Source: Mytilus trossulus
Lineage: Eukaryota > Mollusca > Bivalvia > Mytilida > Mytilidae
NCBI RefSeq assembly: GCF_036588685.1
Contig: NC_086376.1
Coordinates: 25,271,930-25,335,929 of the forward strand
Reading direction: 5' to 3'
Length of the DNA: 64,000 nt
The translations under genes and the position numbers were made by a program. Under the pieces are notes generated by a model. The model saw only the letters and a list, made by a program, of their open reading frames with translations. It did no database searches and had not been told where the DNA came from. This document shows, in pieces, positions 25,632-38,000 of this stretch; positions within the stretch are counted from its first letter, which is position 1, and every line of letters begins with the position of its first letter.

Positions 25632-26014
25632 TTATAAATCACAGCTAACAATACCAATATCTTCCCATTCACCGTCTTTTTTGCCCTCCTTAAATGCCGA
25701 TATCTTTTTCCCACTGAAAAAGTAATGCCTTGTAGAATCTACTTTAGTCGCAGCAGTTATTTTACTTGGTTTATTTTTGTGATTTTTACCTTTATAGTAG
25801 TTCTTTTTACCATTGTTATCAAAACTGAAAGACGACACTTGTTTCCCTTGTATACGTGTTACAGTGTCATCGGAAAACAGAAATATATCATTATCACTAT
25901 TCAATATGACAGCATCAATGTTCTGTGGCACTGGATGTCCATAATAATTGTCTGTTGACTTTTGACTTGAAGAAGAGCTTCCCGCCACACTATCATACGT
26001 ATATACCGTCTGGT
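25632..26014 (-). CDS. Gene A coding exon 3 (hemopexin blades III-IV)
   Basis: Starts after TTTCAG; the first codon (Asp372) is split with exon 2. Encodes residues 372-498, TAA at 25632-25634. Blade III has IDAVILNSDNDIFLFSDD. Blade IV begins at Val463-Asp-Ser and has HYFFSGKKISAF. Cys496 pairs, by family precedent, with Cys305. The central part is very Lys/Asn rich (about residues 439-460), more basic than in gene B. The acceptor region of this exon is the apparent seed of the tandem array upstream. Confidence 0.82.
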
Positions 26015-29000
26015 CTGAAATCGAACAATAAAACATTTTATTCTATGTGCAAATGTTCCTTTACCAATAATCTGTTGATCTGAAGTCGAACAATAATACA
26101 TAACATTTGTACAATCCATGTGCAAATATTTCTTTACCAACAACCTTCTGGTCTGAAATCGAACACTAATACATTATAATCTATGTGCAAATGTTCTTTT
26201 ACCAATAATCTGTTGATCTGAATCGAACAATAATACATTATAATCTACGTGCAAATGTTTCTTTACCAATCATCAGTTGATCTGAAATCAAACAATTATA
26301 CATTACAATTTATGTTCAAATGTTTCTTTACCAACAACCTTCTGGTCTGAAATCGAACAATAATACATTATAATCTATGTGCAAATGTTCTTTTACCAAT
26401 AATCTGTTGATCTGAATCGAACAATAATACCTTATATTCTATGTGCAAATGTTCTTTTACCAATAATCTGTTGATCTGAAATCGAACAATTATACATTAC
26501 AACCTATGTGCAAATGTTTCTTTACCAACAACCTTCTGGTCTGAAATCGAACAACAATACATTATAATCTATGTGCAAATGTTCCTATACCAATAATCTG
26601 TTCATCTGAAATCGAACAATAATACCTTAAATTCTATGTGCAAATGTTCTTTTACCAATAATCTGTTGATCTGAAATCGAACAATAATACCTTATATTCT
26701 ATGTGCAAATGTTCTTTTACCAATAATCTGTTGATCTGAAATCGAACAATAATACATTATAATCTATGTGCAAATGTTCCTTTGCCAAAAATCTGTTCGT
26801 CTGAAATCGAACAATAATACCTTATAATCTATGAGCAAAATCTTTACAAATAATCTGCTGGTCTGATATCGAACAATAATAAATTATAATTTATGTACAA
26901 AGGTTGCTTTACAAATAAACTCTTGACTTTGAGATGAAGAACGGCAATGTCATCACTGTTCTTTGATGATTTGTTTTAGTATTTGACAATGTTATGAATT
27001 GATACACCATATCCTGTCTTTTTAATTCACGATTGTTGTTTACGTCTATCATATTGTTTAGTTTCATTTGACGTATACATTACTAAAAAATCCTTTGACG
27101 TATACATTACTAAAAACTCCCATTTTACGTACGCTAGTTTATTATTTTTGTCAAAAGAAGCCACAGTCAACTGTGAGTTATTAATTAATGTTTTAATTTT
27201 AACTCATTAACTTTGTACCTCTCAAAAAGAATATACCATTAAGGGTTCTAACTTGTCCGTGTTTCTTCCATAACCGTCAGAGTCTTCAGTCCATTTACTA
27301 TATCACTCCACCACGACTGCTTATATATATATATATATAATGATAACTGATTCTCTTATAGCATGCACCTAACAAAAGTTGGATGGAATGGATTTAGTAA
27401 GGTATCTACTATATTTTTATCTAGTAATTAGGTAAATGATAGACAGTCTTTACCTTTTATAAGAATGGTATAAGTACCATCAAAGTACCCTGCATCAAGT
27501 TGAGCGGGAGCATCCTTTAATATATCTGCAAGATTTTCTCTCTGAAAATTAGATGTCGTCAGATCATTAACAGAAGTGTATTTCTGAATGTGTTTGTCAA
27601 AGAATAGCCATATTTGTCCTTTACTATCAAAGTATATTGCAGCATTTACAGAACATTCATAATGCTTATCTATATTTGTGGAAACTGTTGTCTCTGTCTC
27701 AGAAATTTGAGTAGTTGGCACTTGGGTTTCTTTTTGTTTCGAAACTAATTTTTCGTTTAGAGCAGCTGCATTTTCTCCTTGTGTAATTACATTGTCCACT
27801 GTTGTTGTATCTCTTGTCGATAATGGTGAAGCAGATGTTTCTCTGGTAGTTTCAGCTAATTTTTCTGTATTTGTTGAAGTAGTTGATAACTCTGTTGTTG
27901 CATACGTTGATAGAACTATGGTTGGAGTGGTAGTTTGTCTTGTAGTTGAGGTAGTTGATAATTCTGTCGTTGAAGTAGTTGGTATTTCTGTTGTTGTAGT
28001 TGTTGTTGATTCTGTTGTAGAAGTGGTCAATGATTCTGTAGTTGAAAGTCCTGTTGTGAAAGCAGTTGATGGTTCTTTTGGGAAAGTAGTTGTTGGGTTT
28101 CTTGTTGACGATGATGGTTTAGTTGTTGAAGTAGTTGGTGGTTCTGGTGTTGATGATATTTCGTTTGCTTTCATTTTAGAAGTAATTTCATCCGTCATCG
28201 GGGATATGTTTTCTGTATTGGTATTGAAATGTTCGTTGCAATGATGAAACTGAAAAACAAAACAAAAATTTGATTAGGTTAAGTTCGGTTAATTAATGTT
28301 CGGGTGAAATGAAATATTTCAACATAATGTCCACAGTACATTTTGCTATGTTCAGCAAATAAATTTATCGTATTGTCTTTTATTTCTGGTCATATTATCG
28401 TCCTTATTTTAAACTCTCTTTCTTATTATACCCGTTTCATTGTGTATAACAGAAAGCGATATTTAATAATATGACTTTGATATAGAAATAGTGATATTTG
28501 CGCTATTGAAGAGAAAACAGTAATATCCAAAAAAAGATCACAGAACGTTATTGTCAATTTTAATACATTTGACGAAAAGAAGTGTAAGGTGTATATATTT
28601 AATCCGTCCCAAATAAAGGGAACGAATTAAACATATACACTTTAACACTCCTTTTTAGATATGCTGAATAAAATGGGGAAGAAAGTTGTTTAGGTCTATG
28701 GAATATTATGATATAAAGAATGTAAGACTCGTAACTCAACTCTTCTTCCAGATTATAACTGAAAACAAATTGTCTATTAGTGTATTGGATAGCTTTAATT
28801 CATTTCTTTTCCTTCTACTATCTGCGTTGAAATTACTAATTTAAATGCAACTTATAAAATAATATCTAATACATTAACGTATTTTATGTCCTTTAATTCA
28901 ACATATATAACACAATTAATTTAACATGACAGCTCGCAATTGGTCTTCTATATCAACTTAAAGCATTCGAACAGATATAGAAAGAGATATGAAAATAACA

Positions 29001-32000
29001 TATTGAAATGCTCTTTTGAAATAGAATTAAATGGTTGAAAATCCAATAAGTTCAAATAATTACTGATATTTTCGCTTTTAGGACTATTTCCCATCATTAA
29101 AAATAACTGACAAAAATCCAATTAATATGTGTCCGATTGATGAGTTGATAGCTTCTATATCAATTATATGTTTAAACGGCAAGGTTTATATATATTTCAA
29201 CCCGATTGGGGAGAAGTCTCTGTTGTGTGGTTCCGCCAACATAAACAAAATGCATTTGTACATCATTGTATACATAAGACTGTCATACAAGTGAGAGGTT
29301 TAGTAAGCTATAAAACGTGGTTTAATCCAGCATTTTCTCTTTAAGAAAATGCCTGTACAAAGTCAAGAATATGACAGATGTTGTCCATTTGTCTATTGTT
29401 TTCGAGCTAATGATTGTTCCATTTGAAGAGGGACTTTCCGTTATGAATATTCCTCGGAGTTCAGTATGTTTGTGATTTAATGTAAGGAGCGTACTTTCTA
29501 CTCATAAAGATGAAAACCCCTATTCAGTTTCAAGTAACAATACTTTTTTAATCAAATGGTTATCAACTAAAAAACAGATGTAATTAGTTAAACTCAAAAT
29601 GAAAAATAAACAAAAAGTTTGAAACAGAAGTCACAAATATAACCATTTGGTCGTCATCTGTAACCCCTGTCCCCCATATTCTTGATTACGTATGATATCA
29701 ACTTGGTCTGTTAAAAACAATCACCATTTATTGAGAAATCATTAGTACCATTTGTTATTACCATTGGTATTGTTTTGTTGTTGAGATTATTATAATTTTC
29801 ACAACATAACAAAACAAAAACGAAAATAGATCTAATTTTTATTTTCTTGATATGATATTTTGTATGTAGACATATCTGTCTTGTTATTTTCTGGTGGTAT
29901 CTAAATAAACTTATCATATATACCAGGATTGAAATTTTATATGATGGGTATACTATATGTCACCATACGACCTTTCACAATAAAAATAATTGCAAATAGA
30001 TAACAAAATGTGTAATAACACAAAAGAGTAAACCAGCGGCTTGATTCAAACTACTGTTGGCATGATACAGGTTTAGTTCTTCTCGTTTATTTTATGATGG
30101 TATCCCCTAATGGGAGGAATTGTGCTTGTTTTTCATCTGATGAATACATATTCAACAACAACTTTTAACACATTAACAACAAAATACAATACAAAATAGA
30201 TCAACACCCGTTCTGACGAAAGATATGGGATAGTTCTATAATAAAAATAATGTTATTGGCCATTTTATTGTTCACATTCTTTGTCATTTTATTTATTTTC
30301 AGGACGATATCAATTATTATTGATTATGTGAAAGACAATTACTAGAAAATTTCTCTTAAAAACTAAACATATTTATTTCATAGCACAAAGATCGTTAAAC
30401 GAAACATAAACATACATCAATACTTAATAAACAAAAACAAAAACAAAAAACAAAAATTTAACTAAACGATATGGCGTAATTCCCTTTCCACATGCCAATT
30501 CTAAGAAACACTGGAATATTTTTTTTATATCTAGACGTTACATTCCTACGTAAGAACCTTACATCATTTCTCCAGTTATGACGATTAATTAATGATTTGT
30601 TCTTTATATACAATAACATTTTGACGGCGATACAGTTGAGATATGGCCACTTTCCTGTCAAGTAATTCTCAGGAGTCCCATTAAATTCAATTCAAAGAAT
30701 ACCGGCCATTTCGCTTATTAACAGAATTATCGACAGCATTTGTATGATGATCTTCTTTTCTTTATTGTTTTTGTTTTTGTTTTGTTTTATGTTGCTTTGT
30801 TATTCGATTCTTAATAATGAGACTTTATGTCATATATCAGATCTATGGATTCATTGATGATTGCTTTCTAATTTATCTCAATAATCGTCATTAAAGGCGT
30901 TCTATTCTCTTGTAAGTACTTTGGAGAGAAACCTTGTAATTTCTATGGGGAATATATATATAACATCCCCAAAGAATTAAACCTTTGATAGGCTGAATAT
31001 GGTTTCTTTATTTCGTTCTGGAACTTTCTTGTAATGAACATCCTGAATTATTTCATATAAACCGTTTTCATCGGGGAAATTTACCTTTTTAAAAATTCCT
31101 CCATGTAAAATAAAATAGATTTTTAATTATGCAAAAAACAAGTGAAAAACTACCATTGTCAAATTATTATTTCCAGAGATCACAATATCAGAATACCAAT
31201 AGAGAGAAATATAAAACATGTACTATCATTGTTATTTTCATTTTTGAAATGTGTAACAATTCATAATTTGATAAAAAAAAAAACTTAGCAAAAGAGGGGC
31301 GAAAGATACCAGAGGGACAGACAAACGCATAAATCTAAAATAAACTGACAACGCCTTGGAAAAAAATGAAAAAGACAAACAGACAAACCATAGTACACGT
31401 GACGCAAAATAGAAAACTAAAGAATAAGCAACACGAACCACACCTAAAACTAGGGGTGATCTCGGGTTCTCCGGCAGGGTAAGGAGATCCTGCTACACAT
31501 GTGGCACCCGTAATACATAATGTGTACATGTTTATGCTTTAGGGGGTATTAAAAATCGGGTATCTAGAAACCATAATTTGTTATTAATGGAACCAGTTAA
31601 AAAGATAGACTTTGATTAAAAATATGTTAAGCAATTTTATTCAGAATTACTGGAAAATAAAATAAACAGTTTAAACAAAAATAACAAACTTTTTCTTTAC
31701 AAAAATATAAAAGTCAAACAAGACCAAGAATTTTATCTAAGATATCCACTCTTGGAGCTAGACGTTTATTTACAAAAATTAGAATAATTAATAATAGTTT
31801 ACTCATAGAAAAAGGCAGATATCTAAAAAAAAAAAAAAATACCTCGTGACAATAGAACATGTCTTACTTGTAAAACCTTAGAAGATGAGAAACACTTCCT
31901 CCTCTATTGTCAAATTAATAATGTATTACGTATAAAACTTTTTAATGACATCAAAATAGATAATCATAATTTTTTATGTTTCCAAATCTGTCTGATACTG

Positions 32001-35000
32001 AAAAGCTAGTAGTCTTGCTAAATCCTTCAAACATAAACCACGCGAAAAAAAAGCTGGTTCCTTTATAAAACAGTCGTTAGAGCGGAGGACAGGGGACTCT
32101 TAGTTACGTTTGCTTGTATATATATGTGGTTGTGTGTGTTCAACTCAGTTATTTTTTGTTGTTGTTATTTTGTTAAATATCACCACAAGCAACATTTTAC
32201 TTATTTGACAAATAAAAAAAAAATTCAGAGGCCCGTTCTGCACTAAACACAAACGGATAGGGTTCCCCTGACCGCAGAATACATAACGAGTCTGTAGGCA
32301 CACCCCCTGAAAATACCCCTCAAAAATGATAAAAGAAGTATTGAAAAGATCTCATTTGAAATCAAAATTTTAAAGACGTGTATTCTTTGTAAACCCATAC
32401 TAAGCAACTGTATATTATATTTGACCAACTGACCAAAATCGATTAGATCTTTTTTCTTTTCTATCGTCAACCACTTATACAGCGTTAAAAAAACAAAAAA
32501 AACCTGATAAATTTTCTCAAAAAATCACCATGAAAAAGCTAATGTATTTTCAGCATATTATAAGCAGTAGTGATTAACTTTTTACTTGAAAAATCAAAAG
32601 GTTGCTTCCCCTTTTCTATATATTCTATCTTTACTAGTTTAAAAATTAACCAAATAACAAACAAAGTTCACTTCCCGAAGTAAACTTTATTTTTTACTAG
32701 AAATGACCTTGATCTTCGAACTAGTTAAATATCGTTAAAAGTCAATAGGCTTCTTTGTATATTTCATCTATTTATTCCAATCAATCAATGTGAACCACAG
32801 TTTTCCAAAAAATATCTATTTTAAGTCACAGTGACACTTAACGTTGACTAGATAGCAAAGTTATGCAACTGTCATATAAGTGAAATGTTTAGCTAGCTAT
32901 AAAACCAGATCTAATCAACCATTTTCTACATAAGCAAATGCCTGTACCAAGTCAGCAATATGATAGTAACTGTTGTTACACATTAGTTTGAAGTGTTTGA
33001 GCTTTTGATTATGCCATTTGATTACGGACTTTCCGTTGTGAATTTCTCCGGAGTTTGGTAATTTTAATATCTGATTTTTTTTCATCTGTTTATGTTTATT
33101 TACATTCTTTTTAAGAGGGGGAATACACAACTTATCACCCGGAAACCTTAGTTATGTACTCACAGACGGACAGAAATTCATAAGGTCGGGCGACACTGAC
33201 CAGGCAATGACTTTATGCTCTCAAAACTTGTAGGGTGCTTAAAAAATAAATGCATTGTTCAAAAATAAAAAATTTACAACCGCATAATATCTGCCGCTTT
33301 TCGCGATCATGCATGCAGTCTCAATGAGTAAAAGTTATGAATGGTCGAACCTGTTTACAAATTAAAGTAAATGAAGTGATTTGTTTTCAAAGTTACATAT
33401 CATTGTGCCTACAAGTTTGTGTGACGTCAATTTAATTTTGCATCGAGACAGGAGATTTTTTCGTGAATAAAATATGTATATTCATCAATCGCTAGGCCGG
33501 ATTATTTATATTTCCGATGATCGTACGAATATTGCTATTTGTACAATATATAATTGTTCGTTTTAGTTGGGCAATATTTTTTTTTTATCCTGTCTAACAT
33601 TTTCAGTTCTTTAAATATTAGGTAATCCCGACGTTCCTTTCGAAAGCCCATATACCCCTCAAGTTACTCCTTTCCCAACAAATAGTTATTAAAGGTACCA
33701 GGATTATAATTTAGTACGCCAGACGCGCGTTTCGTCTGCATACAACGCATCAGTGACGCTCATATCAAAATATTTATTAAGCCAAATAAGTAAAAAGCTG
33801 AAGCATTGAGGATCCAAAATTCCAAAAAGTTATGTCAAATACGGCTAAGGTAATCTATGCCTGAAATAAGAAAATCCTTAGTTTTTCGAACAATTCAAAG
33901 TTTTGTAAACAGAAAAATTGTAAAAATGACTACATTATTAATATTCATGTCAACACCGAAGTGATAACTACTGGGTCGTCCCCATATTTTATATCCGATG
34001 CATTTAAAAGCTTATATATTGACCGGTAGTAGAGTGTCATGAGAAAATAGCCAAAGTATTGAATTCTGTGAATCCTAATTTTATCATTTTTCAGCTCTAG
34101 TAGAATGATTCCTATTGAGAATATAAGTTTCTATTGTTTCGTGTATTCAGAATATTTAAATTCAAATCATTAGAATTTTATTCATTGTCATCATTTTGTA
34201 TTTTTTCGGAATCAAAAAAGATTAAAAACAATTGTGACATAACCAATTTTATTAAAATTAACGATAAGTATTACTTGATTTTAGCGACATAGACCACCCA
34301 TGTGAGTTCAAAAGGTCGGAGACAGTTTTAATGTTAGCTTTATTTGATTAAAGCATTGATTTCATTATGTAACCAGACAATTCAAAAATTAATTTTATCT
34401 GAAACCTATCTATTAATCCATAAGTTTTACAATTTGTAATTAATTTACTTCTCCTGCATTGCTGATGTATCTTAATGTACTAGGTATAAACTTTCCGAGT
34501 ACATAACCATCTTCTGGAAAGAGCTAATTTGAAAAATCGACAAAAAAACTCACGTCTGACAGATTTATGTCTTGTGAAAATTGGAAGATGTTATTTGGTA
34601 AATTCATAATATTAAGGATTTTTTATTTTCGAATTTAAAGGACAAAAACAAAGGACTTATCTCACCTATCTTTTTCGAAAATGAATATATAACATTTAAA
34701 CATTTTAAATTATATATTAATATCCACATAGGAGTAAGGCCTGTATTTTTTTCCCTCGCAGGATCAAAATCAGAAAGTAATTGTAAAACATGTTTCCTTA
34801 GAATCGAAATGATTTTCCGCGCTATATAGTGATTGCTGTTGCAGACAATAATGCCAATTGTTCATATTTCATGTATAAATTTGCACGGAAGGACATCGTA
34901 AATTAAAATAAATTGAATTATATCTTAGAGACAATAAAGCATTCAATGACTTGCTACATTGATTTTATTAACAATGTTCCTCTTTTTCACTATTATATTA

Positions 35001-38000
35001 TGATTACGCACATTCTACCAATTTCTTTAAAATAAACTGTTTTGCGGCATATTCATTTTTATTTATAATTTTTTTGCGAAAGTAAGTCAAAATGTTGTCA
35101 AACCGTTAAAAAAAACCTGGTATGGATCTATAGCGAAATCTATAATACGGCTCTTGTTTGATATAAATTAACGGGAAAAGTTCTTTCATTGTCAATTAAA
35201 AGACTAAAAATACTAACTTGACCACAAGGCACTCATCGTTCAACCTATAGTCAATTAAATAATACATTTCAGAGCTTTGTAAATGTAAATATGTCTCTTT
35301 TAATAATATGACCATAAAATAGAAAAATCACAATTAATCATTGATTAAATCATATTTTGAGAAAATTGTGCTTAATAAGGTAATGGATACAAAGTTTCCG
35401 AAAAAGTCAAATAAGATTTCTCATTATAGATAGTTCTTGATATGCAACGACTATAACATGTGACGAAGAGCAGCATCGTGTGATATATAATATACTAAAT
35501 TTTAAGTAATGGCAATAACTAAAATTACCAAAAACAGTAAAATCACAAAAAATACTGAACTCCGAGGAAAATTCAAAACGGAAAGTCCCTAATAAAATGA
35601 CAAAATCAAATAACAAAACACATCAAACGAATGGAGAACAACTGTCATATTTCTGAATTAGTAAAATGATAGTCCCCATATTTGATATCAGATGCATTGG
35701 AATAAAGCTACAGTAGTATATCGCTGTTCGAAAGTCATAAATCGATTGAGAATAAAACAGTTCAGGATCTGCTTACCCTTCCGGAGCACCTGAGATCACT
35801 TCCATTTTTTGGGTGGAGTTCGTGTTGCTAAGTCTTTAGTTTTCTATATTTGTCTTCTGTACTATTAATTGTGTTTTAGCCATGGCGTTGTCAGTTTATT
35901 TTCAATCTATGTGTTTGACTATCCCTCTGGTATCTTTTGTCCCTCTTTTACAATACCAATTTTATCCGAACACAAGATTGCTATTTAAACCTACTGGAAT
36001 TTGCATATTCAGTAGTCTATTTCATATACTTGAATAATATTTTTAAACATGTTTCCACAAAAACCGAAATGATTGTCCGCGCTTTATAGTGAATACTGTT
36101 GAAGACAATAATGTCAATTGTTCATATTTATTGTACCATTTCGCATCGAAGAACGTACTCCAAAATAAATCTATTTATATCGGACTTAAAGAATTTATTA
36201 TTTTTAATGTGTGAAATAAATTCACGGAAAAATTGGTCCTATATTTTTGTATATTTTCAAGAAAAAGACAAGAACAAAATACTAACTTGAACATGTACAA
36301 CAGATCGAAGAACGTATAGTCAACGAAATGAACTATAATAGATCTTTGTTTTATCATTTATTTTAATAGGTTAATTACTTCATGAATATGTCAGAAATAA
36401 AGTAGTAAAATGTTTCTTTTAACAATACAATCATAAAGTTCTTTCAAATAAAGAAATAACTAGTACAATTAATCATTAAAATCATAAAAGTTTGAGCCAA
36501 TTGTGCTAAATAAGGTTATGAAGTTCTCTGCATACAGAGTTTCCAAACATGTTAAATAAGATTTACCATTAAAGAGAGATCATAAAAAAAACAACGGCAT
36601 ATGTGTCGATGAGCATAATGGGTTTTGAGGAAGTGGTAATAAAAACATATATGTCAAATGATGCAGTGCCTGAGTTATATGTAATTGGAGGCAATAGCAA
36701 AAAATATACACTAGGTCATATGATTCAGCACCTGAGTTATATTTCATTTGAGGTACTATTAACAAATAGATAGGTCAAATAATTTTGTGCCTGGTTTGGA
36801 TCCTCAATGCTCAACAACTTTGTACTTGTTTGTCTTTATAAATATTTTGATATGAGCGTCACTGATGAGTCTTATGTAGACGAAACGCGCGTCTTGCGTA
36901 CTAAATTATAATCCTGGTATTCACTTTGATGTAGGATATGTAGTAATTTAAAAGATAGGTCAAATGATTCAATCTCTGAGATATATTTGAGTTGTGGAGA
37001 TGATAATTATTATTTAGGCCGACGGATTTAGTGTCTACTTAATGTCCGATTTGGGATAAATTCAGTAAAAAGATAGACCAAATAATTCAGTTCCTTAGTT
37101 TTTATGTTATTGAATAATTTTAAATTTAGGTATTTTACAACGAAGATAAGGCCAAATATTCATTGCGAGATCAATATTTGATTCCAGGAAATATTATACA
37201 CCTATTGACTGGGTGTGAGGGTAATAGCAAGTTTGTTGTCCCTGAGATATCAATTATTGCTCGAGGCAAAGCCGAGAGCAATAGTTGGTATGCGAAGGGA
37301 CAACAAACTTGCTATTACCCGCACAACCAGTCATCAGGTGTTTTATTATACTGAAAACACAGTCATAAAGTGTTTTTATATACCAAATTAACTAATTTTC
37401 TAAAAGTGTACAAGTATCATCTGAAAGAAAAGAAAAATATGTCACATGCGTTGACATGCACAAGATGAACTAAACGTTTTTTTTATATTTCTTCTTGTAT
37501 TTGTAAATATTTCATTAATTGCAATCAAGACTAGTCTAGAAATACTTGTGTTAAATTTTCCGTGCATGTGATACATTTAAGCTAAGATACACCAAATGCA
37601 AATTCACCTTTAGAATACTACTACAGAACCCATATTATGAACAAGGTACTATATTTTGATCTTTAAAAATATGTGCGAAGATTTTCTCCCTTTTACAATT
37701 GCTTCTTGTAAGTCAATCGACACAAACAGTTTATACTGTTTACAATATTTGGGTATGATGTTGCCAAGCAAAATAGTCAATGACATCATTATTTTCCAAT
37801 GAAAAATAAGCATGAAAAGTACGGGAAAGATGATTATGAAACTATTTACCGGGGTAATAGTCTTTGAAACTATTGACTGACAAATAGTCTGTGGAATGAA
37901 ATAGCACAACTATTTCATTATTTTTTATATAGAAAAAACATATTGAGGTATAATAACAATATATATATTTCTTTTTACATTGTGAAAGTTAATTACTGTT

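Noticed and set aside
26015-26912. CRISPR-like array
   Set aside because: Units are contiguous 64-bp tandem copies without unique spacers, in an animal intron.
27792-28244. Val-rich open frame on the plus strand
   Set aside because: It is the reverse strand of the Thr/Ser-rich stalk of gene A exon 2; ACN-rich codons read as GTN on the other strand.
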